From Ligilactobacillus aviarius subsp. aviarius DSM 20655 (GTDB lineage: Bacteria; Bacillota; Bacilli; Lactobacillales; Lactobacillaceae): 63,615 nt of DNA. The stretch lies in contig NZ_AYZA01000011.1 of the NCBI RefSeq assembly GCF_001436315.1, positions 91,144 to 154,758 of the forward strand. Reading direction: 5' to 3'. The number at the start of each line of letters is the position of its first letter. The stretch's first letter is position 1. Made by a program: the position numbers and the translations under genes. Below, one piece after another: positions 37,971 through 46,192 of this stretch. The notes below the pieces were generated by a model. The model searched no databases, was not told where the DNA came from, and saw only the letters and a program-made list of their open reading frames with translations.

Positions 37971-38727
37971 GAGCTGCTAAGACCTCCTTTGCTAACGCCA
38001 TGTATTCCTTCGCTCCCCGTGATGATGGATCATAGTCAATGATCGACATTCCATGACTTGGAGCTTCTGAAAGCCGGACGTTGCGGGGAATAATCGTTTG
38101 ATAAACCTTGTCTTTAAAGAACCGTTTAACTTCTTCAACAACCTCGTTTCCAAGGTTAGTCCGGGCATCCAGCATTGTTAACAAGACCCCCTCGATCTTC
38201 AAGTTTGGATTGAAGTGCTTTTGCACAAGCTGAATTGTATTTAATAACTGACTTAATCCTTCCAAAGCATAGTATTCGCTTTGAACCGGAATCAAAATCG
38301 TATCGCAAGCTGTAAACGCGTTGATCGTCAGCATTCCAAGTGAAGGCGGGCAGTCGATCAAAATATAATCATAGCTGTCTCGAATCGGCACAACTGCATC
38401 CGCTAACCGTTTTTCCCGTGCCATTTGAGATGTCAATTCAATTTCAGCACCTGATAATTGAATCGTTGCCGGAACAATATCAAGGTTCTTCCGGCTGGTG
38501 TGAATGATCACATCCGTCATTGGAACTTCATTTACCAGAACATCATAAACATCCGCTTTAATATCTGCTTTCCGAATTCCAAGTCCGCTCGTTGCGTTTC
38601 CTTGAGCATCGGCATCGATCAGTAATACTTTCTGGCCTAATTTTGCTAAACAAGCACCAAGGTTAATGCTTGTCGTGGTTTTACCAACCCCGCCTTTTTG
38701 GTTGGCAAGTGCAATTACGCGTCCCAT
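37960..38727 (-). CDS. parA: ParA-type ATPase (Soj)
   Basis: 255 aa deviant Walker ATPase that positions origins with ParB. The motif KGGVGKTTTS lies at about 11-20, Walker B in YILIDCPPSLG. It is full length, with GGAGAG before the ATG, downstream of noc by 18 bases and overlapping parB. Confidence 0.96.
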   Translation of the reverse strand: MGRVIALANQKGGVGKTTTSINLGACLAKLGQKVLLIDADAQGNATSGLGIRKADIKADVYDVLVNEVPMTDVIIHTSRKNLDIVPATIQLSGAEIELTSQMAREKRLADAVVPIRDSYDYILIDCPPSLGMLTINAFTACDTILIPVQSEYYALEGLSQLLNTIQLVQKHFNPNLKIEGVLLTMLDARTNLGNEVVEEVKRFFKDKVYQTIIPRNVRLSEAPSHGMSIIDYDPSSRGAKEYMALAKEVLAAHGK

Positions 38728-38745
38728 CTAATCCACTCTCCTTCA

Positions 38746-39624
38746 CTAGTTTCGTTCATTTTTATTTTTTAATGGAATTTCAATTACAATTTTTTGAACA
38801 TCATCGTTGGTCTCTTCTTCAACCTGAACGTCGATTCCCGTTTCACGAACCATATTGACTGACTGTTTGATCGTATTGACTGCCAGTCGAACATCCTTGG
38901 CAACCCCTTTAATTTGCGGCCGGTTTTTCGGCTTCATGCGGGGAACAACGATCCGGTTGACCTTCTTTTCAGTTTCCTTAACTGAAAGGTGATTATTCAA
39001 AACATCTTTTAAGACCTTGGCCTGTTGTTCGTTATCTAATCGAACCAGCGCCCGCCCGTGCCGTTCTGAAATCTTACGGTTTAAGATTGCTTGCTGAACT
39101 GGCCGGCTCAGCTTCAACAACCGTAACTTATTAGCAATAAATGATTGGCTTTTCCCGAGTTCTTCAGCCAGCTGTGCCTGAGTTAAATTGTTTAAATCAA
39201 GTAAGCGCTGGTATGCTTCAGCCTCTTCGATTGAGGTTAACTCTTCGCGTTGTAAGTTTTCAATCACCGCCATTGAAGCTGCTTCGGTATCCGACATTGT
39301 CCGGACAATTGCCGGGACCTTTTCCCACTTTAACGTTTGAATTGCGCGGAAACGCCGTTCACCAGCAATGATTTCATATTTTCCAGGTTCATATTCGCGC
39401 AAAATAATTGGCTGAAGTAACCCGTGATCTTTGATCGTATCCGCTAATTCATCGATCTTTTCCTGAGCAAAAATTTGCCGTGGTTGAAAGCGGTTGGGAA
39501 TGATCTGATTGACCGCAATTTCTTCAACCTGGTCTTCTGGACGAGGCTGCTGTTCAACATCTGGCGTTGCGGTTTCAGCATCCTTTTCCTTCTTTTTATT
39601 CTTACCCCAAAATAAAAATGCCAT
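38746..39624 (-). CDS. noc: Nucleoid occlusion protein Noc
   Basis: 292 aa ParB-related protein that blocks Z-ring assembly over the nucleoid. The first residues MAFLFWGKNKKK form the amphipathic membrane-binding helix that distinguishes Noc from ParB. A GERRFRAIQTLKWEKVPAIVR box and the HTH LAEELGKSQSFIANKLRLLKL follow. AAAGGAGG precedes the ATG. It is the second gene after rsmG. Confidence 0.93.
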   Translation of the reverse strand: MAFLFWGKNKKKEKDAETATPDVEQQPRPEDQVEEIAVNQIIPNRFQPRQIFAQEKIDELADTIKDHGLLQPIILREYEPGKYEIIAGERRFRAIQTLKWEKVPAIVRTMSDTEAASMAVIENLQREELTSIEEAEAYQRLLDLNNLTQAQLAEELGKSQSFIANKLRLLKLSRPVQQAILNRKISERHGRALVRLDNEQQAKVLKDVLNNHLSVKETEKKVNRIVVPRMKPKNRPQIKGVAKDVRLAVNTIKQSVNMVRETGIDVQVEEETNDDVQKIVIEIPLKNKNERN

Positions 39625-39644
39625 AATTTTCCTCCTTTGATTGT

Positions 39645-40370
39645 CTAAACAATCGGATTCCGTGCAGGAGTACCCGCCTTGCGCGGATATTGCTTTGGCG
39701 TTGATTTAACTTTTTCAACGATCAATAAGTGACGTTCATCATGCGTGGCTGGCAATTCAGTTTGAATATCTTGTTTAAACTGCCCGCCAAGAACTTGAAT
39801 TGCCTTCTGGGCATCAGCTAATTCTTGATCGGCTTTTTGGGCTTTAAGCGCAATAAATTGGCCGCCGACTTTGACCAGCGGCAGACACAATTCTGTTAAA
39901 ACGGACATGCGGGCCACCGCCCGGGCAGTCACAAAATCATAGCTTTCACGATGCTTACTCTTTTTGCCCGCGAATTCTTCCGCCCGGGCATGGCACAGTT
40001 CAACATCGGTCAGCCCCAGCCGGGTAATTAATTCTTGAAGAAACTTAATGCGTTTATTCAATGAATCAACGATCGTCACTTTTAATTGCGGAAAAGCAAT
40101 TTTCATTGGAATTGATGGAAATCCGGCACCAGCACCTACATCGCAAAGCGTAACTGCTTCCGTCCGAAGAGCTGGAACTTCAATTCCAAGGATCAGCGAA
40201 TCATAGAAATGTTTTAAATAAACTTCTTTTTTCGCCGTAATTGCTGTTAAGTTTACAACTTTATTAGTATCAACCAGCAACTCGTAATAATCTTCAAACT
40301 GTTTCATCTGCTTATCAGAAAGCATGATTCCATGAAGTGCAAGTTCCTGTTTAAATTCTTCTGGTGTCAT
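39645..40370 (-). CDS. rsmG: 16S rRNA (guanine-527-N7)-methyltransferase
   Basis: 241 aa. It methylates G527 of 16S rRNA with S-adenosylmethionine, and loss gives low-level streptomycin resistance. The SAM motif [16 protein letters not shown] is near residue 77 and the VTARAVA segment is present. AAAGGAAA precedes the ATG. It heads the minus-strand run rsmG-noc-parA-parB-DUF951-ychF-DUF1129. mnmG, often its upstream neighbour, is not adjacent here. Confidence 0.95.
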   Translation of the reverse strand: MTPEEFKQELALHGIMLSDKQMKQFEDYYELLVDTNKVVNLTAITAKKEVYLKHFYDSLILGIEVPALRTEAVTLCDVGAGAGFPSIPMKIAFPQLKVTIVDSLNKRIKFLQELITRLGLTDVELCHARAEEFAGKKSKHRESYDFVTARAVARMSVLTELCLPLVKVGGQFIALKAQKADQELADAQKAIQVLGGQFKQDIQTELPATHDERHLLIVEKVKSTPKQYPRKAGTPARNPIV

Positions 40371-40385
40371 CGGATTTCCTTTCTC

Positions 40386-40401
40386 TGTTCTTCGTGAAAC
40401 A
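40386..40401. promoter_or_regulatory. parS-like site
   Basis: TGTTCTTCGTGAAACA matches TGTTTCACGTGAAACA at 13 of 16 positions, with a perfect right half. A further half-site TGTTTCAC lies at 40415-40422. It sits just upstream of rsmG, in the same region as the parA/parB genes. Confidence 0.45.
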
Positions 40402-40558
40402 CTTAATTTTTCAATGTTTCACACTACTGATAAGTTTAATTTATTTACTCATTAAAAGCAAGGCGAATTCCGGACCCATTCTCTTTCTTTGAGAATTTTT
40501 ATTCATTTCTTTTTACGCTATACTTATATAGTAGAAATTTATCAAATGAGGAATTTAA

Positions 40559-41248
40559 ATGACTGAATTTTTTAACGAACCAACCACTGAACAACTCCCA
40601 CATTTAAGCTTAAACCATGAATATTTACCGCATCATTTTGTTCATGTTCTTGTTCCCCCAACTGCCAAGTTCAACCCGTTGATTATTTTCATCGGGGACG
40701 GTCAAGAACAACTTCACACCATTCCGCTTTCCCGGTTAAGCGCCCATGGATTCACAATTGCGATGATGGCAGCTGATCAATTAACCGGGGATCTGCATCA
40801 TCAGGTGGGCGAAATTAAATCTGCAATTCGCTTTTTGCTTTTGCACGCCGCCCAATTTTCAATCGACACTAACCGGATCTTCATCTGGGGCGAAAAGCGC
40901 GGAGCCGATCTAAGCGGAATGACCCTTTTTACTGCTAATGATCCTGAATGGAATGCCGAAGATCCGCGGGTTCTCCCCTTACGTTTCCGGGCTGGCTTTT
41001 TATTCGGCGAGACGGATTACTCTAAATTAACCGCAATGATTCCGTCGCATAAACGGCCGGCGTTGTTTATCTATAACGGCGAACTTGATTCATTTGATGA
41101 AGCATGCCGGACTCAATTTATCAAGGCCTATCGTCTTCAAAATGAAGTCCAGGATTTTATTTTGAAAAATACTGCCAGCGGAACTAACGCTTTTTACACA
41201 CCGTATATGCTGACAATCATTGAAAAACAAATTCAAAAACATTTATAA
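40559..41248 (+). CDS. Alpha/beta-hydrolase fold protein lacking the serine nucleophile
   Basis: 229 aa esterase-like fold. The segment FNPLIIFIGDGQ fits the oxyanion-loop strand and GELDSFDEA fits the acidic-residue turn. The nucleophile elbow, which should be GxSxG, is GEKRG in IWGEKRGADLSG, so Ser is Lys. The C-terminal GHGF-type His loop is also not seen. It is thus probably a non-catalytic family member. GAGGA lies upstream of the ATG. It stands alone, divergent from rsmG, and has no hairpin before the next promoter at 41280. Confidence 0.8.
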   Translation: MTEFFNEPTTEQLPHLSLNHEYLPHHFVHVLVPPTAKFNPLIIFIGDGQEQLHTIPLSRLSAHGFTIAMMAADQLTGDLHHQVGEIKSAIRFLLLHAAQFSIDTNRIFIWGEKRGADLSGMTLFTANDPEWNAEDPRVLPLRFRAGFLFGETDYSKLTAMIPSHKRPALFIYNGELDSFDEACRTQFIKAYRLQNEVQDFILKNTASGTNAFYTPYMLTIIEKQIQKHL

Positions 41249-41279
41249 ACAAAAAAGATAAAAAATTTCCCAAAAAGGA

Positions 41280-41308
41280 TTGACACTGAATTAAAACCAG
41301 GGTATTAT
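41280..41308 (+). promoter_or_regulatory. Near-consensus promoter of the candidate small RNA
   Basis: TTGACA-17-TATTAT, the best-matching promoter in the window. Transcription should begin at about 41313-41316. Confidence 0.8.
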
Positions 41309-41314
41309 ATAGAT

Positions 41315-41442
41315 ATTGATGAAAGAGCTTTGTGGGCTTCCATCTCCCCCTAGATTCGGCTCACGTTAATATGAGTTCTGTTCATCATCACTTACTCCTT
41401 TTTTTCTCTGCACTATACAATGTATAATGCAGAGTTTTTTTT
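41315..41442 (+). ncRNA. Candidate regulatory small RNA, about 128 nt
   Basis: A free-standing transcription unit without a coding frame, from the strong promoter to a strong terminator. GATGAA near the 5' end pairs with TTCATC. A CTCA/TGAG hairpin lies inside. Two exposed pyrimidine runs, CATCTCCCCCTAG and CTTACTCCTTTTTTT, are complementary to Shine-Dalgarno sequences, as in the C-rich seeds of Firmicute sRNAs such as RsaE and LhrC. It does not contain the SRP, tmRNA, 6S or RNase P landmarks I know. It lies between the hydrolase and the zinc operon. Confidence 0.65.
41406..41442 (+). terminator. Terminator of the candidate small RNA
   Basis: CTCTGCACTATAC-aat-GTATAATGCAGAG stem with one mismatch and T8. 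Confidence 0.9.
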
Positions 41443-41514
41443 GCCCTTTCGCATCCCATGCGGGTTATTTTTTTACTCTTTTTTCACTTCACAAAAAATT
41501 CAATAAAAAAATTT

Positions 41515-41580
41515 AAATCGTAATCCTCGTTTTTCACTTTCTAATAAACAAGCAATTCAATTCAATTTCTAAATCGTAAT
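41515..41580 (+). promoter_or_regulatory. Two Zur-like boxes
   Basis: AAATCGTAAT occurs at 41515-41524 and 41571-41580. It equals the left half of the Bacillus-type Zur operator AAATCGTAATNATTACGATTT. The second box continues as CCCGATCTA, an imperfect right half. They lie upstream of the znuA promoter, so zinc-dependent repression is likely. Confidence 0.6.
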
Positions 41581-41604
41581 CCCGATCTAACGGACTTTTG
41601 GCTG

Positions 41605-41633
41605 TTGACACGCCTAGTTTGCCCCTTTATTAT
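41605..41633 (+). promoter_or_regulatory. Promoter of the zinc ABC operon
   Basis: TTGACA-17-TATTAT, 43 bases upstream of the znuA ATG and 24 bases downstream of the second Zur-like box. Confidence 0.78.
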
Positions 41634-41675
41634 CTAAAAAGTAATCATTACTAATTTCATTAAAGGAGCTACTGA

Positions 41676-42566
41676 ATGAAGAAATTTTCAAAATTATTTT
41701 TATTAGCTGTCGGCGCAATTTTATTCACATTTTCTTTAAGTGCTTGCGGAAAGCAATCGTCCACTAAAAAAGCATCAACTGACAAACTCAATGTCGTTGC
41801 AACAACCAATTTTTACGGCAACATTGCTCAGGAAGTTCTCGGCGATCACGGAACCGTAACGTCGATCATTAATAGTCCAAACATTGATCCACATGACTTT
41901 ACCCCGACAACCGCAACCGCCAAAAAAGTTGCTAAGGCCAATCTTGTGATTGAAAACGGAGTAGGGTACGATACATGGGTCAATAAACTGCAAGCCCGGA
42001 AAATTCTTTCAGTTGGGAAAATCGTTGGTGCCAAAGACGGCGATAACGAACACTTATGGTACAACCCTGCCAACATTGAAAAATATGTTGACGCGTTAGC
42101 TGCCCAATATGGCCGACTTTTACCTCAAGACGCCGCAGCCTTTAAAAAGAACGCGGCTGCTTATAAAAAGAAGTTGAACATTCTTAACCAAAAAATGGAT
42201 CAAATCAAAAACGAAAAGCAAAATGCCAACGTCGCGGTCAGTGAACCAGTTTTTAACTATGCCCTTCAAAAAATGGGCTTTAAGGTTACTGACAGCCATT
42301 TTGCCCTTGCAATCGAAGAAGGATCAGATCCGTCATATACTGATATTCGCGACTTGCAAAACAATATTAAAGAACACAAAATCGCCTTTTTCGTCTTAAA
42401 TAAACAAGATGATAGCAAAATCGTTGATAACATCGCTGACCTTTGCCGGAAAGAAAACATTCCGGTTCTCGAAGTTACCGAAACAATGCCAAAAGGCGGC
42501 AATTACATCGACTGGTTCAGTAATGAATTAGATCAACTCGCTAAAATCGTTCAAACAAAGAGGTAA
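41676..42566 (+). CDS. znuA: Metal (zinc) ABC transporter substrate-binding lipoprotein
   Basis: 296 aa cluster A-I binding protein. The lipobox LSAC puts the lipid on Cys24. The N-terminal VVATTNFYGNIAQEV and the ligand His in PHDFTP, WYNP and the later ALAIEEGSDPS segment match ZnuA/AdcA/MntC proteins. It captures Zn2+ (Mn2+ is possible) outside the cell for ZnuCB. It lacks the long His-rich loop of some ZnuA. GGAGC lies upstream of the ATG. It heads an operon with znuC and znuB behind Zur-like boxes, which supports zinc over manganese. Confidence 0.9.
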   Translation: MKKFSKLFLLAVGAILFTFSLSACGKQSSTKKASTDKLNVVATTNFYGNIAQEVLGDHGTVTSIINSPNIDPHDFTPTTATAKKVAKANLVIENGVGYDTWVNKLQARKILSVGKIVGAKDGDNEHLWYNPANIEKYVDALAAQYGRLLPQDAAAFKKNAAAYKKKLNILNQKMDQIKNEKQNANVAVSEPVFNYALQKMGFKVTDSHFALAIEEGSDPSYTDIRDLQNNIKEHKIAFFVLNKQDDSKIVDNIADLCRKENIPVLEVTETMPKGGNYIDWFSNELDQLAKIVQTKR

Positions 42567-42573
42567 TCATCAT

Positions 42574-43236
42574 ATGCAACCAATCTTAGAAGTTGAAAAT
42601 TTAGATATTAAAGTCCCTGACCGAACGCTTTTTCGAAACCTGAACTTTGCAATCCCGCGCAATGAATTAACGTGCATTACGGGTGAAAACGGCGTTGGTA
42701 AATCAACTTTGATCAAGCATCTAATTCAGGACCTTAACCGGAATTCAACGATTCATGCGCAATTTGCAATTCCGCGCGATAAGGTTCAATACGTCCCGCA
42801 ATTGCGCAATATTGATGATGAATATCCTCTTAACATTCATGACTTTGTTGCTTTAGGATTTAAACATCGCATTCTTCCATGGAATTCAAAAGCGATGAAC
42901 CAACGATTACGTGAAATTCTGGACGAAACAAAATTGGCCCGCATCCAAGCGCGGCCTTTAGGAAAAGCTTCCGGCGGTGAAAAGCAACGGGCTTACCTTG
43001 CCCAAGCATTGTGCGCTGATCCGCAGCTTTTAATTTTGGATGAAGCCACTGCTAACCTGGACCAATCAGCCAAGCACTTTCTGTTGCAGCTGTTAAAATC
43101 GATCATGCAAAATCATGATTTAACTGTGATTTTTATCACCCACGATCCGGAACTGATCGCTGCATATGCTGATAACGAGTTGCACCTTGAAAATCAAACC
43201 GCAACGATGACTAAAATGAAGAAAGGAGAAAATTAA
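42574..43236 (+). CDS. znuC: Zinc ABC transporter ATP-binding protein
   Basis: 220 aa ABC ATPase. Walker A is GENGVGKST, the signature ASGGEKQRAYLAQAL, Walker B LLILDEATANLD, and the H-loop IFITHDPE. It powers ZnuB and starts 8 bases after znuA. Its TAA overlaps the ATG of znuB (TAATG). Confidence 0.93.
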   Translation: MQPILEVENLDIKVPDRTLFRNLNFAIPRNELTCITGENGVGKSTLIKHLIQDLNRNSTIHAQFAIPRDKVQYVPQLRNIDDEYPLNIHDFVALGFKHRILPWNSKAMNQRLREILDETKLARIQARPLGKASGGEKQRAYLAQALCADPQLLILDEATANLDQSAKHFLLQLLKSIMQNHDLTVIFITHDPELIAAYADNELHLENQTATMTKMKKGEN

Positions 43237-44036
43237 TGTTTAATTATGCTTTTATGCAATATGCATTCATTGCTGGAATATTTATCGCATTAATTTGTGC
43301 TGTCATGGGCGTTTTCGTCATCGCCCGGCAAACATCATTCTTTGCCCACACCCTTTCTGAAATCGGCTTTTCAGGTGCAAGTTTTGGCGTGTTTGCGGGC
43401 ATTTCACCGCTTGCAGGAATGTTGCTTTTCACCTGTTGCAGTGCGTTATTTATCGGCTTTTCAGGTGAAAAAGTCAGCCGGCGCGAATCATCGATCAGTG
43501 TTTTTTCAGGAATTTTCTTAGGCCTGGGAGTGCTTTTCCTGTCACTTTCTGATAAACAAGCCAACTACGCAACCAGCATTTTGTTTGGGAGCATCGTCGG
43601 CATTGATGCTACTAACCTGCGTGATCTCGTTTGCTTGAGCATCTTCTTATTGATTCTGATTTTCTTTACTTTCCGGAAATTAGCTTTCAATTCCTTTGAT
43701 GCCCAAGGTTCTGAATATAATCAACGGTATAACAAGTTGATTTCAATCCTCTTCCTTTTAATGCTTGCGTTGACCGTCAGCATTACGGCGCAGATCATTG
43801 GTGCGTTGCTGATTTTCGTTCTGCTTACGATTCCGGCATCCGCATCTAAATACTATGCGCATTCATTATGGAAAATGATTGGCCTGACCTTCATCTTCGC
43901 AATCACCGGAATTTGGATCGGATTATATTTAAGTTATTTAACGAACTGGCCGGTCAGTTTCTTTATCACGGTCATTGAAGCGTTGATTTATGGCAGTGCG
44001 ATTTTAAAGCAAAAAATCAGCGACCATCATAATTAA
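43236..44036 (+). CDS. znuB: Zinc ABC transporter permease
   Basis: 266 aa ABC-3 family permease with about eight membrane helices. Typical elements are ARQTSFFAHTLSEIGFSGAS and LLTIPASASKYYA. It is the last gene of the zinc operon, coupled to znuC by TAATG and followed by a terminator. Confidence 0.93.
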   Translation: MFNYAFMQYAFIAGIFIALICAVMGVFVIARQTSFFAHTLSEIGFSGASFGVFAGISPLAGMLLFTCCSALFIGFSGEKVSRRESSISVFSGIFLGLGVLFLSLSDKQANYATSILFGSIVGIDATNLRDLVCLSIFLLILIFFTFRKLAFNSFDAQGSEYNQRYNKLISILFLLMLALTVSITAQIIGALLIFVLLTIPASASKYYAHSLWKMIGLTFIFAITGIWIGLYLSYLTNWPVSFFITVIEALIYGSAILKQKISDHHN

Positions 44037-44079
44037 TATTTAATCAAGATAATTCGATTAATCAAAAGTAAAAACAGCA

Positions 44080-44112
44080 ATAGTGTTCACTAATATGTGA
44101 ACATTATTTTTT
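44080..44112 (+). terminator. Terminator of the zinc operon
   Basis: TGTTCAC-taatat-GTGAACA perfect 7-bp stem, extended by A/T pairs and followed by a T-run. Confidence 0.8.
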
Positions 44113-44164
44113 TATATCAAAATTTTATATGGAATTTCATTTTTTAAAGTGTTAGAATAGGTCA

Positions 44165-44262
44165 CAACAGGGGTAGGATATATCTCGTAAATGGCCAATG
44201 GAACGGAATGTGAACTTTGGCAGAACCATAACGGGCGATTTATATCCGCATTCACCATAAAA
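44165..44262 (+). promoter_or_regulatory. THF (folate) riboswitch
   Basis: The order GGGGTAG, CGTAAATGGCC, GGAACGGAATGT, TTTGGCAGAACC and GGGCGATTTATATCCGC follows the conserved blocks of the tetrahydrofolate aptamer (GGUAG, CGUUAAGUGCC, GAUGGGA, GGC and AUUGCAUCCGC). GATATA pairs with TATATC and TGGCCAA with TTTGGCA as expected for the two main helices. The downstream gene is an ECF S component, the usual THF-switch target in lactobacilli. Confidence 0.75.
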
Positions 44263-44279
44263 TTCATCTGGTGTATGTG

Positions 44280-44309
44280 TCTCCCCCGTGGATTTTGGGA
44301 GGCTTTTTT
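44280..44309 (+). terminator. Riboswitch expression-platform terminator
   Basis: CTCCC...GGGAG stem plus T6 directly before the ATG. GGGAGG in the 3' arm also is the only ribosome-binding site, so the stem could block both transcription and translation when folate is present. Confidence 0.75.
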
Positions 44310-44310
44310 G

Positions 44311-44853
44311 ATGAAAAAATTATCTTGGAAGAGTCCGAAACTCGATGTTCGGACCGTTACAATGTCTGCGCTGCTGATTGCGATCCAGATCGTTCTTAAC
44401 AAAATTTCGATCGGCGATCCCGCCATTTTAAAAATCGGAATTGGTTTTCTTGGAACGGCATTGATCGGTTACTTGACCGGTCCGTGGCTTGGCGGTGTGA
44501 TCCTCGTTCTTGTTGATATTATTTCCAACACCGTATTCAGTTCCGGCGGAGTCTTCTTTCCCGGATTTACCTTTTCCGCATTTATCAGTGGAATCATCGC
44601 CGGTGCATTTCTTTACCACCAGAAAGTTACCTGGCAACGGGTCTTTTTATATGAATTTATTCAAATCTTAATTTCAAACGTTATTTTTACGACTCTGTGG
44701 GTTTATATCTTAAGCATGACTTCCCCGCATCACATGGCACTGACCGCTTTGTTGGCTGTGCGGGTTCCTAAAGAAATTATTTCATGGCCGATCCAGGCAG
44801 CCGTTGACCTTCTGATTTTAAAGGCCGTGTCGAAAACTCAAATTGCAAAATAA
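44311..44853 (+). CDS. folT: Folate-family ECF transporter S component
   Basis: 180 aa. The start at 44311 directly follows the riboswitch terminator. Upstream in-frame codons belong to the aptamer. Six hydrophobic segments, with the N-terminal RTVTMSALLIAIQIVLNKIS and the glycine-rich GIGFLGTALIGYLTGPWLGG typical of FolT. It binds folate in the membrane and works with the shared EcfAA'T module, which is not in this window. Monocistronic. Confidence 0.9.
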   Translation: MKKLSWKSPKLDVRTVTMSALLIAIQIVLNKISIGDPAILKIGIGFLGTALIGYLTGPWLGGVILVLVDIISNTVFSSGGVFFPGFTFSAFISGIIAGAFLYHQKVTWQRVFLYEFIQILISNVIFTTLWVYILSMTSPHHMALTALLAVRVPKEIISWPIQAAVDLLILKAVSKTQIAK

Positions 44854-44884
44854 AAAATGGTTGGCGATTGCCAACCATTTTTTA
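44852..44884. terminator. Bidirectional terminator between folT and MFS genes
   Basis: ATGGTTGGC-gatt-GCCAACCAT perfect 9-bp stem. Confidence 0.88.
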
Positions 44885-46093
44885 TGCTTTCTTCGCATCA
44901 ATTCCTTTTGTACTGTGGTGAACCCATCCAATATTGATCAAAACTAGAAATGCAGTTGATAAGAACACGCCACCGTAGCCAAACATTCCTGAAACCGTTG
45001 AACCAATCAATGGGCCAAAAATGTTTCCCATAAATTGCGCTGACTGGTTATAACTAAATACCCGGCCTAAATATTCATTCGGCGAATATTTAGCTAACAA
45101 CGTCTGAACTTGTGGAAGCAATGCCGCATCTGAAATTCCAACTAAGAACCGTAAAATTCCTAACTGCCAGACATTCGTTACAAAGGCCTGTGGAATGTAG
45201 ACTAACATTGCAAAGATCAAACCGCCACGCAAAATCTTCTGCGTTCCGATTTTATCACCCCATATTCCGAACAACGGAGCTGCAAACAACGTTGCAATCC
45301 CCGGCAAAGCAGCGATGATTCCACTAACCATGTCAACACTATGGCCGCCATGCAATAATTGTTGAACATATAAACTGATGACTGGTGAAATCGAATTATT
45401 TCCAGCCTGAATGATCAACGTTGTAACAAACATTCCAATAATGACTTGCGGATATTCAAGCGATTTAAACAATTCGCGGGCCGGAAGCGTCTTTTCCTTT
45501 GAAACCGGCGTGAAGTTCCGTTCGTGAACAAAAAACAGGGTCAACGTAAATACCGTTGCGTATGCCAGCCCAGTCAAGAAAAAGGTTACCCGATAACCGA
45601 ACGCTCCGGCAACTGCTCCGCCGAATAATGGTCCGAGAAGCATTCCGGCCGTTGTCCCGGTCGACAAGGTACTTAATGCTTTCCCGCTATGCTTGCTTGG
45701 AACTTGAGAAGCAATCAGCGCTGATGTGTTCGCAACGTATCCGGCAAAGAATCCCTGGAGTAACCGCAAAAGAGCTAACTGCCATACATGAGCAACCAAT
45801 CCCATCGAAGCCATCATGACTCCCATGCCGGCAGCCGAAATCAGCATCACTTTCTTGCGGCCGTGCCGATCAGCAAATTTTCCCCAAATCGGGGCCATCC
45901 ATGATGAAACTAAAAAAGTTGCTGAAAAAACGATTCCGCTCCAAAGATTCAATTGCATCCGATTAAAATGTCCTAACGTCTTAATGTATAAGGACATAAA
46001 CGGCATGATCAATTGGAATCCCATTCCAACAATAAAGTTTCCAAACCAAAGAACCCGCAAATTCTGTTTCCATTCTGGGATTTTTGCTTTCAA
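44882..46093 (-). CDS. MFS multidrug-type efflux transporter
   Basis: 403 aa with about 12 membrane helices. The MFS motif A is in IWGKFADRHGRKKV and again in FGIWGDKIGTQKI. It resembles proton-driven drug exporters of the PmrA/TetA-like group of Lactobacillales. The TTG start has GAGGTGAG upstream. Monocistronic. The substrate is not predictable. Confidence 0.9.
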   Translation of the reverse strand: MKAKIPEWKQNLRVLWFGNFIVGMGFQLIMPFMSLYIKTLGHFNRMQLNLWSGIVFSATFLVSSWMAPIWGKFADRHGRKKVMLISAAGMGVMMASMGLVAHVWQLALLRLLQGFFAGYVANTSALIASQVPSKHSGKALSTLSTGTTAGMLLGPLFGGAVAGAFGYRVTFFLTGLAYATVFTLTLFFVHERNFTPVSKEKTLPARELFKSLEYPQVIIGMFVTTLIIQAGNNSISPVISLYVQQLLHGGHSVDMVSGIIAALPGIATLFAAPLFGIWGDKIGTQKILRGGLIFAMLVYIPQAFVTNVWQLGILRFLVGISDAALLPQVQTLLAKYSPNEYLGRVFSYNQSAQFMGNIFGPLIGSTVSGMFGYGGVFLSTAFLVLINIGWVHHSTKGIDAKKA

Positions 46094-46192
46094 AGTCTCA
46101 CCTCATTCTAACTATTTGTAAGTAAATTCATAACTTACTATTATACACGCTTTTCAGAAAAAAGCTAACTTTTGCGGTGAGCTTTCAGAAAA

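Noticed and set aside
41315-41400. Minus-strand mini-ORF MMNRTHINVSRI with AAGGAG upstream
   Set aside because: There is no minus-strand promoter and the strong promoter and terminator read plus. The Shine-Dalgarno look is the complement of the anti-SD run.
41450-41480. CGCAT-ccc-ATGCG hairpin with T7 as a separate terminator
   Set aside because: A 5-bp stem right after a much stronger terminator. Too weak to list.
44191-44310. Longer folT starting within the THF aptamer
   Set aside because: Codons lie in conserved riboswitch helices and the terminator. ATG 44311 starts a proper S component.
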